Shown: positions 16,703-25,353 of the stretch, one piece after another
Position numbering within the stretch: position 1 is the stretch's first letter
How the letters are laid out: each line of letters begins with the position of its first letter
Assembly (NCBI GenBank): GCA_002340325.1
Contig: DDLV01000074.1
Coordinates: forward strand, 1 to 30,720
Length of the DNA: 30,720 bases
DNA from: Glaciecola sp. UBA2563
GTDB lineage: Bacteria; Pseudomonadota; Gammaproteobacteria; Enterobacterales; Alteromonadaceae
Reading direction: 5' to 3'
Position numbers and translations under genes: made by a program
Notes under the pieces: model-generated
What the model was told of the DNA's origin: nothing
What the model saw: only the letters and a program-made list of their open reading frames with translations
Databases searched by the model: none

Positions 16703-17437
16703 TTGAGTAATTGCACCTTTTTCATATCTGATCTTCATCTAAGTGAAGCCCAGCCTGAAATTACAACGTGTTTTGAACAGTTTATGACATCTGAAGCGCT
16801 ATCCGCTGATGCGCTTTATATTCTGGGCGACCTGTTCGAATATTGGATTGGAGATGATGACAGGTCACCTTTCAATTTGCACATTGCCTCAATTATACGC
16901 AGCGTTAGCCGTTACATACCCGTATTCTTTATTCACGGTAATCGTGATTTTGCTGTCGGACAAGCATTTGCAGCTGAAGCCGGATTTACTATTTTACCAG
17001 AACAATCAATTATCGACTTGTATGGAAAACGCGTGTTAATAAGTCATGGAGATGAACTATGTACGCGTGACCTTGAATACATGAAATTCAGGAAGAAGTC
17101 CCGAGGCTGGTGGTGGCCTCGATTAATCTTAGCAACACCGTTGAGTTTTAGAAAAAAAATGGCTCAACGGGGTCGTGAAACCAGTAAGAAAAACAAGGGA
17201 AATCTCAGTGAAGAGATTATGGATGTGACCAAGAGTGAAGTAGACAAAGTGATGATGGATAAAAACGTCGACCTATTCATTCACGGGCATACTCACCGCC
17301 CCAACGTACATGAATTCTTAATTGACAACACAAAAGTTAAACGAATTGTGCTTGGCGATTGGTACACGCAGGGTTCTGTGCTCGTTGCGACAGCAAACGC
17401 GCTGTCTCTCGAGGTAAGACATTTTGCCCCTGCGTGA
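16703..17437 (+). CDS. lpxH: UDP-2,3-diacylglucosamine diphosphatase
   Basis: 244 residues from a TTG at 16703 (encoding M-S-N-C-T-F-F-I-S-D-L-H); no ATG or GTG fits before the catalytic Asp. It hydrolyses UDP-2,3-diacylglucosamine to lipid X and UMP in lipid A synthesis, at the inner face of the inner membrane. The Mn-dependent calcineurin-like phosphoesterase ligands are present: Asp10 and His12 (SDLHLS), Asp43 (GDLFEYWIGDD), Asn80 (HGNRD), His115 (SHGDE), and His196 and His198 (HGHTHRP). Length matches E. coli LpxH (240). The ribosome binding site is weak; translation may be coupled to ppiB. Confidence 0.96.
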   Translation: MSNCTFFISDLHLSEAQPEITTCFEQFMTSEALSADALYILGDLFEYWIGDDDRSPFNLHIASIIRSVSRYIPVFFIHGNRDFAVGQAFAAEAGFTILPEQSIIDLYGKRVLISHGDELCTRDLEYMKFRKKSRGWWWPRLILATPLSFRKKMAQRGRETSKKNKGNLSEEIMDVTKSEVDKVMMDKNVDLFIHGHTHRPNVHEFLIDNTKVKRIVLGDWYTQGSVLVATANALSLEVRHFAPA

Positions 17438-17523
17438 CAAGCGTCGACATATGACTATTATCTAGATAAAATCCAAAAATAATTGACACAAAACGACTCA
17501 CTTATGTTATGTCATTATTTTTA

Positions 17524-17529
17524 TATAAT
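17524..17529 (+). promoter_or_regulatory. -10 hexamer candidate for miaE
   Basis: A consensus TATAAT lies 29 bp before the TTG start of miaE, with a weak -35 (TTATGT at 17502-17507, 16-bp spacer). A perfect TTGACA at 17483-17488 is nearby but not at usable spacing to this hexamer. Confidence 0.4.
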
Positions 17530-17558
17530 ACGTGTTGAGCAAAAAGAGATAAATTAAC

Positions 17559-18350
17559 TTGAATCAGGAAGAACTACTAAATCCAATCCATGCGTTTTTA
17601 CAATGTGAAACGCCTCAATCATGGGTTAAAGAAGCAAGCAAACCGGAAAATCTTCATATTGTGTTGCTCGACCATCTTATATGCGAGTTAAAAGCCGCGC
17701 AGAGTGCGATGTTTTTAATCCGTAAATATGCCGTTGACAAAGAAAGTGCAGATGCGCTTCTACAATGGTTAAAGCCATTCGAAGACTTTGCATATAGGCA
17801 ATTAGGAAACTGGCAGGATTTAGCAAAACTCAACACCCTTTCTAAATCTATGGTGCCGAAATCTGGCGCACCATATAGCGAAGGCTTAATTGACAAAATG
17901 GTGATATTGATTAAGGAAGAGCTACACCACTTCTATCAAGTGCTCGAAATAATCAACGAAAATAATATTCGTTTCGAAAACATCTCATCGAGTAGATACG
18001 CATCGGGATTACTCAGGCATGTAGCTACGTATGAACCAAATACGTTAATCGATAAACTCATTTGCGGCGCGTACATTGAAGCTCGGTCCTGTGAACGATT
18101 CGCTAAACTTGCACCTCATATGAATGACCGCATCGCAAACTTCTATATGTCACTACTGCGTTCCGAGGCACGTCATTACCAAGATTATCTTTCACTCGCA
18201 GAAGAAATCGCAGACGGTGATATCTCAGAACGGATAGATTTTTTTGGAACAATTGAAAAAGAACTCATAGTTTCAAAAGATTCGGACTTAAAATTTCACA
18301 GTGGCTCCTTTTCTCTTCAAAACTGCACAAAACTAGCAACAACATATTAA
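17559..18350 (+). CDS. miaE: tRNA 2-methylthio-N6-isopentenyl-adenosine-37 hydroxylase
   Basis: 263 residues from a TTG at 17559, preceded by AGAGA; an upstream in-frame TTG at 17535 runs into a stop after five codons, so this start is the only workable one. MiaE is a non-haem diiron monooxygenase that hydroxylates the isopentenyl chain of ms2i6A37 in tRNAs. The four-helix diiron ligands are visible: Glu43 in CELKAAQSA, the EELHH group at 120-124, Glu174 in YIEARSCERF, and Glu203 and His206 in SEARHY. The gene stands alone between lpxH and a Yip1-type gene. The family has a scattered distribution in gammaproteobacteria. Confidence 0.93.
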   Translation: MNQEELLNPIHAFLQCETPQSWVKEASKPENLHIVLLDHLICELKAAQSAMFLIRKYAVDKESADALLQWLKPFEDFAYRQLGNWQDLAKLNTLSKSMVPKSGAPYSEGLIDKMVILIKEELHHFYQVLEIINENNIRFENISSSRYASGLLRHVATYEPNTLIDKLICGAYIEARSCERFAKLAPHMNDRIANFYMSLLRSEARHYQDYLSLAEEIADGDISERIDFFGTIEKELIVSKDSDLKFHSGSFSLQNCTKLATTY

Positions 18351-18499
18351 ATAACATAATAAATACAAAAAGATAACATATTTGTTTTTGTTGGGTTTCT
18401 TGTCACAATGTGATCAATTGACAGATTTTTTCGTATATTAAATTCGTCATAAACTGATTATTGCTTGTTAAATCACTGTTAATGACTTATATTTCATGT

Positions 18500-18530
18500 T
18501 GACACTGTCAAAAAAGTGTCACTTTTTTTA
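18500..18530 (+). promoter_or_regulatory. Nested palindromes with T-run between miaE and the Yip1 gene
   Basis: TGACA-C-TGTCA (18500-18510) is followed one helical turn later by AAAAAAGTG-T-CACTTTTTT (18510-18528), so TGTCA recurs with an 11-bp period. As RNA, TGACAC (18500-18505) can pair with GTGTCA (18516-18521) and is followed by CTTTTTTT, which would act as a terminator 150 bp after miaE. It may be an operator, a terminator, or both. Confidence 0.4.
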
Positions 18531-18606
18531 ACTTGGAGTTGCTCATAGTTGGAGAGCCAAACCAAGTGTTACTTTTATTGTGCGAAAGCTTATTAGGAGC
18601 AATTCT

Positions 18607-19212
18607 GTGATATTAAATCATTTATTCGGGTTTTATACCCAACCAAAACAAGAATGGAAGAGCGTTGGTGAAAAACGTGAAAGTTATATTTATGCGTTGA
18701 GCCACATTCTTGTTATTTCTCTTATTCCAGCGGGTATGGCCTACATTGCATCAACACTTATTGGATGGGATATCGGCGCAGGCCCCACAGCTGAGACGCT
18801 CTTTTTAACGAAACAAAGCGCTGCTTTTATGGCCGTTGGAATGTACATGGGGCTTGTATTCGGCGTTGTAGCTCTGGCTGCGTTGATGGTTGAGATTGGT
18901 AAGTCATTTGACGCTAAGCCAACATTCACACAAGCATTGGAACTTGCTGCTTACACTGCTACTCCTTTGTTTATGGCAGGATTCGGTGCTTTCCTACCTG
19001 AGCTTTGGTTCTTGATGTTGGTATTTTTAGCAGGTTTATCCTATTCCGTGTATTTGCTTTACACTGGAGTGCCTATCATGTTGAATATCCCTGAAGAAAA
19101 AGGCTTTATTTACGCGAGTTCCGTTGTGACTGCTGGACTAGTATTGATGTCCATTTTGATGGCATCAAGTGTTATCCTCTGGAGCATGGGCTTAGGCCCG
19201 GTACACGCCTAA
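18607..19212 (+). CDS. Yip1-family integral membrane protein
   Basis: 201 residues from GTG 18607, chosen because AGGAG (18595-18599) sits seven bases upstream; an earlier in-frame GTG at 18580 has no such site and would add nine non-hydrophobic residues. The N-terminal MILNHLFGFYTQPKQEWKSV is typical of the bacterial YIP1 group. About five membrane segments follow (near 33-53, 67-90, 112-128, 132-150 and 170-195). The molecular function of these proteins is not established; they are inner-membrane proteins of unknown role. The gene is monocistronic, with a strong terminator just after it. Confidence 0.8.
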   Translation: MILNHLFGFYTQPKQEWKSVGEKRESYIYALSHILVISLIPAGMAYIASTLIGWDIGAGPTAETLFLTKQSAAFMAVGMYMGLVFGVVALAALMVEIGKSFDAKPTFTQALELAAYTATPLFMAGFGAFLPELWFLMLVFLAGLSYSVYLLYTGVPIMLNIPEEKGFIYASSVVTAGLVLMSILMASSVILWSMGLGPVHA

Positions 19213-19238
19213 AAAGAAAAATCGAAAGTATATAATTG

Positions 19239-19266
19239 AAAAAGCAGGGAAAACCCTGCTTTTTTT
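19239..19266. terminator. Strong bidirectional terminator
   Basis: An 11-bp stem AAAAAGCAGGG (19239-19249) / CCCTGCTTTTT (19254-19264) with an AAAA loop and T-runs on both strands. It ends the Yip1 gene on the plus strand and the accD-to-purF operon on the minus strand. Confidence 0.92.
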
Positions 19267-19286
19267 GTGTCAATTAAAAAATAATG

Positions 19287-20807
19287 CTATTCGCTATCTA
19301 AGTTATACATTTCTAGATTCGTTAGCTCAGCTTGTTTGCGCGGTATCTTCTTAGAAGCTTCTCCTCTCGCTTTATCAATGCGTTCCAGATAGTGTTGGTC
19401 GACATCACCGGTAATATATTTCCCGTCAAATACGGATGTTTCAAACGTCGTAATGTTTTTATTTTCTTCAGAGACGGCGGAAACAAGTGCATCCAAGTCT
19501 TGGAAAATCAAACCATCTGCTTTTATGCAATCCTTAATTTGATCGATTTCTCTACCATAAGCAATCAGTTCAACCGCCGATGGCATGTCAATACCATAAA
19601 CGTTGGGAAAGCGTATTTCCGGGGCCGCAGAAGCAAAATAGACTTTTTTCGCGCCAGATTCGCGCGCCATCTCAATAATCTGTTCACACGTTGTGCCTCT
19701 TACAATCGAGTCATCAACAAGCAATACGTTTTTGCCTTTGAATTCAGATGCAATTGCATTTAGCTTTCTTCTTACTGATTTCCTGCGCATTTTTTGACCT
19801 GGCATAATAAACGTTCGGCCAATATAGCGATTTTTTACAAAACCTTGCCGATAAGGCAGGGCTAGTGTTGTGGCAATCTGCAACGCCACGTCCATGGAGG
19901 TCTCTGGTATAGGTATGACAACATCTATCTTCTTGTCATGCCATTCTGCTTTAATTTTTTCACCTAGTCTTCGTCCCATATTTACGCGAGATGCATAAAC
20001 TGAAATCCCGTCAATGGAAGAATCCGGTCTGGCGAAATAAACAAACTCGAAAATACACGGATGACAGGCTGGTTTCTTTGCACATTGTTTGGTGAACAAT
20101 TTTCCTTCTTCTGTCACATAAACCGCCTCTCCTGGCGCGACATCGCGAACAAATTTAAAGCCGACAGTATCCAGCGCGACACTTTCGGATGCGACCATAA
20201 ATTCATCACCATTTTCTGTTTGTCTCTTGCCTAACACAAGCGGTCTAATGCCATTAGGGTCTCGAAACGCCACAAGGCCATGACCAATTATTGCCGCGAC
20301 AACGGCATATGCACCACTGACTTTCTTGTGTAATTTGCTTACTGCCTTGAAGATATCATCGGGTTTAATTTTTAATGCAGCGGTATTTTGAAGTTCGTGT
20401 GCGAATATATTCAGCAGGATCTCTGAATCTGATGTCGTGTTTATGTGCCTGCGCGCAATGCGGAAAACGTCTTGCTGTAGGGCATGGGAATTGGTCAGAT
20501 TACCGTTGTGTGCAAACGCAATTCCATAAGGCGAATTAACATAAAACGGCTGAGCTTCCGCTGAACTTGAACTGCCTGCAGTAGGATAGCGGCAATGCCC
20601 GATGCCAATGTTACCTGTCAGTCTTTTCATGTGCCTAGTATGAAAAACATCTCTCACCAGACCATTTGCTTTGCGCAGGTTAAACATGTTGTTTTCGATA
20701 GTCATAATGCCGGCTGCATCTTGACCGCGGTGCTGCAAAACAATTAATGCGTCATAAAGAGACTGGTTGACAGGCTCTTTACTTACAATTCCAACAATGC
20801 CGCACAT
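19287..20807 (-). CDS. purF: Amidophosphoribosyltransferase
   Basis: 506 residues (E. coli 505). It catalyses the first committed step of purine synthesis: PRPP plus glutamine gives 5-phosphoribosylamine. It is an Ntn-type glutaminase: Met1 is followed by catalytic Cys2 (MCGIVGIV), with no propeptide, as in the E. coli type. The glutaminase half has HNGNLTN and SDSEILLN. The phosphoribosyltransferase half has the PRPP loop VLLVDDSIVRGTT. It lies 14 bp after cvpA at the end of the accD-folC-dedD-cvpA-purF operon. No PurR operator was identified. Confidence 0.98.
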   Translation of the reverse strand: MCGIVGIVSKEPVNQSLYDALIVLQHRGQDAAGIMTIENNMFNLRKANGLVRDVFHTRHMKRLTGNIGIGHCRYPTAGSSSSAEAQPFYVNSPYGIAFAHNGNLTNSHALQQDVFRIARRHINTTSDSEILLNIFAHELQNTAALKIKPDDIFKAVSKLHKKVSGAYAVVAAIIGHGLVAFRDPNGIRPLVLGKRQTENGDEFMVASESVALDTVGFKFVRDVAPGEAVYVTEEGKLFTKQCAKKPACHPCIFEFVYFARPDSSIDGISVYASRVNMGRRLGEKIKAEWHDKKIDVVIPIPETSMDVALQIATTLALPYRQGFVKNRYIGRTFIMPGQKMRRKSVRRKLNAIASEFKGKNVLLVDDSIVRGTTCEQIIEMARESGAKKVYFASAAPEIRFPNVYGIDMPSAVELIAYGREIDQIKDCIKADGLIFQDLDALVSAVSEENKNITTFETSVFDGKYITGDVDQHYLERIDKARGEASKKIPRKQAELTNLEMYNLDSE

Positions 20808-20821
20808 AAAACCACCTTTAT

Positions 20822-21310
20822 TTAGGTTGACGGGATAAAGCTTGAGTTTTGTTCTACAAACTCAAAGAACCACTCAATTACAACGCCAAACTCTGGAACC
20901 AGGAGCGATGACAGCCACCAATCCGAGGAAGACGCTGATGTAAATGTATCAAGAAAAAACAGCACAGCGCTGGCGATCAGAACGCCTCTAAGCGCGCCGA
21001 ACACCGCACCAATTGCTTTGTCAGTGCCACTTAAGCCAGTCGTCTTCACCAACTGCGATATCAAATAGTTAATTAATGCGCCAGCTATTAGCGTACCGAT
21101 AAACAGTAAGGCGATTGAGATACCATTTTTTATCAGCTCGTCATTGATACTTGTCAGATGACTGGCTAATAACGGATAAAAATGTCTTGAGATAAAAAAC
21201 GCGCTGATCCAAATTGCCAGTGATATCGCTTCTTTAACAAAACCACGCACAATGCTGATTAATGCTGAAAATGCAATAACACCTAGTATTGCAAAATCAA
21301 ACCAGTTCAT
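20822..21310 (-). CDS. cvpA: CvpA family inner-membrane protein
   Basis: 162 residues from ATG 21310 (MNWFDFAILGVIAFSALISI), the same length as E. coli CvpA. AAGGAAAAGAGC supplies the ribosome binding site, while the open frame upstream to 21364 has none. Four hydrophobic segments are visible (near 3-20, 25-45, 60-85 and 98-120), with the family stretch RGFVKEAISLAIW. CvpA is needed for colicin V production in E. coli and has been linked to envelope homeostasis; its biochemical role is unresolved. It sits directly before purF, as in E. coli. Confidence 0.95.
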   Translation of the reverse strand: MNWFDFAILGVIAFSALISIVRGFVKEAISLAIWISAFFISRHFYPLLASHLTSINDELIKNGISIALLFIGTLIAGALINYLISQLVKTTGLSGTDKAIGAVFGALRGVLIASAVLFFLDTFTSASSSDWWLSSLLVPEFGVVIEWFFEFVEQNSSFIPST

Positions 21311-21370
21311 GCTCTTTTCCTTTTTCCACTGACTGCTTTTTTTATTTGCCGCGAATAGTATCAAAAATGC

Positions 21371-22018
21371 CTATCTAGCGCTAACTTGATATTCGGTGAT
21401 CTTACCTGTCAGTCCAGTAATTTTTTTGAGTTCTGGTATTTGCTCTTCGAGTTTTTGTTTATCTAAGTCTGGTCCTACTAATATTCGCGTAAGACGCCCA
21501 TTGGCAGTAAAAGCAGATTGTTGAAACACTTGGTAACCTGCACTAGAGACTTGATTCACAACTCGATTAATATTGGCTTGATTACCAAATACACCCAATT
21601 GAATTACCCAGCCTCCTCGCCTTTTAGGCACTTTTACAATATCTTGCTCAGGCCCCGGCGTCGCTACGATTATTTTCTTTACTGGCTCAGAAATGGGTTC
21701 GTCTTGTAAGCTCAACGTTTGTTGCTCTAATTGGCTTGTTTCAGTTGTTGAAGATAGGTCTACGGATTGTTCAACTTCAGCATCATCTGCTCGTAAATCC
21801 TCAATAATTTCAGGTGTGATAGCAGCTTCTTTGAGCGCTGCGACGTCAACCTCATCAATTGTATTTATCTCAATAGATTCAGGTGGTTCTGGTACCTCGA
21901 GAAAACTTTGCTTTGATGTTTGTTTCTCACCGTCTAACCACTGAGGTAGAAAAATAACTACCAGCGCCACAAGAATTATTGTGCCTATCAACCGGTTTTT
22001 TAACGTATCGCTCATCAT
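21371..22018 (-). CDS. dedD: SPOR-domain protein DedD
   Basis: 215 residues (E. coli DedD 220). It is a bitopic inner-membrane protein: cytoplasmic start (MMSDTLKNRL), one membrane segment at about 11-26, a long acidic and Gln/Ser-rich periplasmic linker, and a C-terminal SPOR domain at about 136-211 (GGWVIQLGVFGNQANI, GRLTRILVGP). SPOR domains bind denuded glycan strands at the septum; DedD promotes constriction during division. The start is one of two adjacent ATGs (22018 or 22015), 5 bp after the folC stop, so translation is probably coupled to folC. Confidence 0.93.
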   Translation of the reverse strand: MMSDTLKNRLIGTIILVALVVIFLPQWLDGEKQTSKQSFLEVPEPPESIEINTIDEVDVAALKEAAITPEIIEDLRADDAEVEQSVDLSSTTETSQLEQQTLSLQDEPISEPVKKIIVATPGPEQDIVKVPKRRGGWVIQLGVFGNQANINRVVNQVSSAGYQVFQQSAFTANGRLTRILVGPDLDKQKLEEQIPELKKITGLTGKITEYQVSAR

Positions 22019-22023
22019 TTACT

Positions 22024-23319
22024 CTACAGTTGTTTTAGCGTGTTGGAAGCACATGCAACAGTGACAAATGAACCACAGACGCAAATCATATCTTCATTAT
22101 TCGCTTGTTCAATAGCGTACTGTGTACCTTTCTCCACCGACGTAAAGCGAACTACGTGTTGGTTATTGTTTTGCAAAAACAGTCCTAATCGCTCTGAATT
22201 CTCTCCCCTTGGCGGCACCGAATCACAACAAATCCATGCCGCATTCAGTAAGAGTAACTCAGAAAGGCTGGCTTCTATATTTTTATCAGTCATCATTGCG
22301 ACGACAATAAAAATTTGTTCGTATGTTTCCTGTTTCAAGCGCGCGCAAAGGTATCGAGTCGCCTGAGCATTGTGCGCAACATCTAGTATTATTTTTGGTT
22401 GTGTAGCAATCTGCTGATAACGACCTGGTAAACTCACCTTATTAGTGATTGCTTCAACCTTTTGCTTGTCTTTCATAATAGTACGCATTGAATCACTATG
22501 TGAAGGAAGTTTTTGGATCAGGTGTAAAAAACAGGCAAAAGCAATGGGTATATTTTGAAACGGAACCTGAGAGTTGTCGATGTTGAAGGTTAAATTTTGC
22601 GATAGTTCACTATCTAAATCATTGTGTAACGACACCCTGCCCGTTGCATGGTCTACTTCTGACATATTAGGCACAATCGTCGTTCGGTTTTCCTGTAAAA
22701 CCGATTCATTTAGTCCGAACTCACTCGGTACAATCCCAAAAACCACTTCACTCGTCGATTTTATAATGCCCGCTTTTTCATTCGCAATTTGTTCAAGCGT
22801 ATCGCCTAAATAATCTTGATGATCATAACCAATACTGGTAATGACGGAGATATCCGCATCGATAATATTTGTGGCATCTAACCTACCGCCAAGACCAACT
22901 TCAAGCAATATGACATCAACATTATTTTTTGCGAATATCGACAACGCAGCGAGTGTTGCAAATTCAAAATAAGTCAGTGATATGGTACTACGCGCATCCT
23001 CTATTTGTTGAAATGCATCGCATATGTCACGATCGGGTGCCATTTTTGACTGTACTTTTATTCTTTCATTGAAAATCTGCATATGCGGAGAAGAATAAAC
23101 ACCTACAGTACATCCAGCCGCGTTTAGTAGCGCTTCAATACATGCTGTCGTCGTCCCTTTGCCATTTGTACCCGCTATGGAAACGACTCTTATACCACTT
23201 AAATCGAGGTCTAACCTGTTCCAAACCGTCTTAACACGAGAAAGGCTTAAATCTATTGCACTATCATGCTGACTCTCGATGTAAGAAAGCCATTGTGTTA
23301 GGGCTTTTTTGTTTTGCAC
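22024..23319 (-). CDS. folC: Bifunctional dihydrofolate synthase / folylpolyglutamate synthase
   Basis: 431 residues (E. coli 422). It adds glutamate to dihydropteroate and then to tetrahydrofolates, in the cytosol. It is a Mur-ligase-like ATPase with P-loop GTNGKGT at 50-56, the YSSPHM motif, ERIKV, and a VGLGGRLDATN segment. The C-terminal domain has DVAHNAQATRYL. The GTG start at 23319 shares its first base with the accD stop (TAGTG), which implies translational coupling. It lies between accD and dedD, as in E. coli. Confidence 0.96.
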   Translation of the reverse strand: MQNKKALTQWLSYIESQHDSAIDLSLSRVKTVWNRLDLDLSGIRVVSIAGTNGKGTTTACIEALLNAAGCTVGVYSSPHMQIFNERIKVQSKMAPDRDICDAFQQIEDARSTISLTYFEFATLAALSIFAKNNVDVILLEVGLGGRLDATNIIDADISVITSIGYDHQDYLGDTLEQIANEKAGIIKSTSEVVFGIVPSEFGLNESVLQENRTTIVPNMSEVDHATGRVSLHNDLDSELSQNLTFNIDNSQVPFQNIPIAFACFLHLIQKLPSHSDSMRTIMKDKQKVEAITNKVSLPGRYQQIATQPKIILDVAHNAQATRYLCARLKQETYEQIFIVVAMMTDKNIEASLSELLLLNAAWICCDSVPPRGENSERLGLFLQNNNQHVVRFTSVEKGTQYAIEQANNEDMICVCGSFVTVACASNTLKQL

Positions 23320-24224
23320 TATTCAGAAGGCTCATCCACTGTTTCTGGAATACCTTCAGGTTCAGGAGGATCGTCCTGTGACGGGTCGTAGTGGAGTTTT
23401 GCTATCAAGCGGCCAATAGTGTCCTTCATTTCTCGTCGATCAACGATCATATCAAGCGCACCTTTTTCCAGAAGAAATTCACTTCTTTGAAAGCCTTCTG
23501 GCAGTTTCTCACGAACAGTCTGTTCAATAACACGGGGGCCAGCAAATCCAATAAGCGCTCTGGGCTCAGCAATATTAATATCGCCCAACATTGCTAAACT
23601 CGCCGAAACTCCACCCATTGTAGGGTCGGTCAGGACAGAAATGTATGCCAATCCTTTTTTGCTCATTTTTGCCAATGCTGCGCTTGTTTTCGACATTTGC
23701 ATCAGAGATACAAGCGCCTCTTGCATCCTAGCGCCGCCACTGGTCGAAAAACAAACAAGCGCGCAATTGTGTTTAATTGCTTCCTCGGCTGCCGCCACGA
23801 ATTTTGCACCTACCACCGATGCCATTGATCCGCCTAAAAACTTAAACTCAAATGCTGCTGCAACGACAGGCACACCGTTTAACGTCCCTCTCATTGCAAT
23901 TAACGCGTCTTTTTCACCTGTTGCTTTTTGCGCAGATACAATTCTATCCTTGTATCGTTTTGAATCCTTAAATTTAAGAATATCTTGTGGCTCAAGATCT
24001 GCAGATATTTCATGTCTGTCTTGTTCATCCAAAAAGGCATTTAAACGAGCGCGTGCTGTTATACGCATGTGATGCCCGCATTTATCACAGACTTCTAACT
24101 GCTTTTCCAACTCTGATTTATATAAAACCGATTGGCAATTACTGCATTTTGTCCAGACTCCTTCTGGCACATTGCTTTTAGTCGATGATGTCGTCTTTGG
24201 CAGTATTTTTTCTATCCAGCTCAT
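23319..24224 (-). CDS. accD: Acetyl-CoA carboxylase carboxyltransferase subunit beta
   Basis: 301 residues (E. coli 304). With AccA it transfers carboxyl from carboxybiotin to acetyl-CoA, giving malonyl-CoA for fatty-acid synthesis. The N-terminal zinc ribbon has Cys27, Cys30, Cys46 and Cys49. The crotonase-like core shows SGGARMQEA and the oxyanion region DPTMGGVSASLAMLGD. The C-terminus is acidic and Pro/Glu-rich. It heads the operon accD-folC-dedD-cvpA-purF, with a promoter candidate about 110 bp upstream. E. coli AccD is known to bind its own mRNA; whether this holds here cannot be seen. Confidence 0.98.
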   Translation of the reverse strand: MSWIEKILPKTTSSTKSNVPEGVWTKCSNCQSVLYKSELEKQLEVCDKCGHHMRITARARLNAFLDEQDRHEISADLEPQDILKFKDSKRYKDRIVSAQKATGEKDALIAMRGTLNGVPVVAAAFEFKFLGGSMASVVGAKFVAAAEEAIKHNCALVCFSTSGGARMQEALVSLMQMSKTSAALAKMSKKGLAYISVLTDPTMGGVSASLAMLGDINIAEPRALIGFAGPRVIEQTVREKLPEGFQRSEFLLEKGALDMIVDRREMKDTIGRLIAKLHYDPSQDDPPEPEGIPETVDEPSE

Positions 24225-24562
24225 TTTATGCGTACCTGTCTATGACTTTTTTTCACTTGACTTCCGTTGATAGCGACTAGTTACCTTTGTTCAAAATTTA
24301 AGCAGCAGGGTATTGACTAAGGTGAACTTACTCTTGGATTATACAGAAATAATTGATTTACTGTAAAAAAAATACAATAAACACACTATAGAGTAGTAGC
24401 GTTTAGTGTGTAGGAAAAGCGAATCTGAAGTGCTTTTGGTGAATCACAGCCCTCGTTATTTTTAAAGGTTTCGACCTTATTTTCTATCATTTGATAAAGA
24501 GGACGTGCGCTTAATTGGGAGTGCTTGCGCCGATCGAGAGCCGCATTAACAGGATAAGAATA
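24225..24562. other. 338-bp gap between truA and accD
   Basis: Both neighbours are on the minus strand. The part near accD holds the promoter candidate at 24338-24367. Near truA there is only a weak 5-bp hairpin (AAGGT-TTCG-ACCTT, 24465-24478). No gene was recognised; in some relatives other genes sit between truA and accD, but no remnant is visible here. Confidence 0.5.
24338..24367 (-). promoter_or_regulatory. Promoter candidate for the accD operon
   Basis: On the minus strand, TTTACA (24362-24367, 5/6 match to -35) and TATAAT (24338-24343, perfect -10) are separated by 18 bp. Transcription would start near 24331 and leave a leader of about 107 nt before the accD ATG, long enough for regulation. 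Confidence 0.5.
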
Positions 24563-25348
24563 TCAAACGTCGAAAAACAGTGGGCCAAAGTCTGGTTTCG
24601 TCAATTTGTACTTATCTGGGTATTTTACACCTACCAAATACAAACCATTTGGTTTAGCGGTTGCTGCTGCTTTAGTCCTGTCTTTAACAGCCAATAATTC
24701 TTCTATCCAAGAAATTGGTTTCGCCGAAACGCCAACTTCAATAAGACTACCAACAATGTTTCTCACCATGTGATGCAAAAAAGCGTTTGCCTCTATTTCT
24801 AATACGACATAATCGCCTTTGCGCGTTACATCTATGTATTCTACATTTCGATTTGCTGTTTTTGACTGGCATAAAGCTGCTCTAAAACTAGTAAAATCAT
24901 GCTCTCCAATTAGCGCGAGCGCTGCTTCATGCATGAGCTTTTCATTTAATTGGCGATGAACGTGAGTAACGCCATTGTAAAAAATGGCAGGTCGATGCTG
25001 ACGATTGTAAATGATATATCGATATCGTCGTGATAACGCACTGAATCTAGCATGAAAACTATCGCCAACCGGTAACGCCCATTTGATTGATATCTGTTCA
25101 GGTAGGTTCGCATTGACACCTAGGGTAAATGCCTTAAGAGGACGATTCGCTTCAGTATCAACATGAATAATCTGATTGGTCGCATGAACACCTGCATCCG
25201 TGCGTCCAGCACACACAACATCGACTCGGTGGTCTAATACTTTTGATAATGCGTCCTCAACACATCCTTGAATCGTGATCGCGTGATGTTGTTTCTGCCA
25301 TCCTTTAAACCCGTTTCCCTGATATTCGATGCAAATAGCAAAACGCAT
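24563..25348 (-). CDS. truA: tRNA pseudouridine(38-40) synthase
   Basis: 261 residues (E. coli 270). It isomerises uridines 38-40 in the anticodon stem of many tRNAs. The catalytic Asp51 is in AGRTDAGVHA; other family features are FHARFSALSRRYRYIIYN and FLHHMVRNIVGSLIEVG. It lies 5 bp after rluB and is the last gene of the yciO-scpA-scpB-rluB-truA run. A shared transcript of scpAB with two pseudouridine synthases is implied by the tight spacing. Confidence 0.97.
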   Translation of the reverse strand: MRFAICIEYQGNGFKGWQKQHHAITIQGCVEDALSKVLDHRVDVVCAGRTDAGVHATNQIIHVDTEANRPLKAFTLGVNANLPEQISIKWALPVGDSFHARFSALSRRYRYIIYNRQHRPAIFYNGVTHVHRQLNEKLMHEAALALIGEHDFTSFRAALCQSKTANRNVEYIDVTRKGDYVVLEIEANAFLHHMVRNIVGSLIEVGVSAKPISWIEELLAVKDRTKAAATAKPNGLYLVGVKYPDKYKLTKPDFGPLFFDV

Positions 25349-25353
25349 AAATA

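Noticed and set aside
17459..17470. TTATCTAGATAA palindrome after lpxH as an operator or terminator
   Set aside because: Short, AT-rich and without a loop or T-run; likely to occur by chance.
18403..18413. TCACAATGTGA palindrome as a CRP-type site
   Set aside because: The half-sites are in the inverse order and spacing of TGTGA-N6-TCACA, so it does not match CRP; no FNR match either.
19332..19763. 143-codon plus-strand frame opposite purF
   Set aside because: Antisense to the conserved phosphoribosyltransferase half of PurF; no ribosome binding site or recognisable domain.
23641..24072. 143-codon plus-strand frame opposite accD
   Set aside because: Antisense shadow of the AccD core; nothing protein-like in its sequence.
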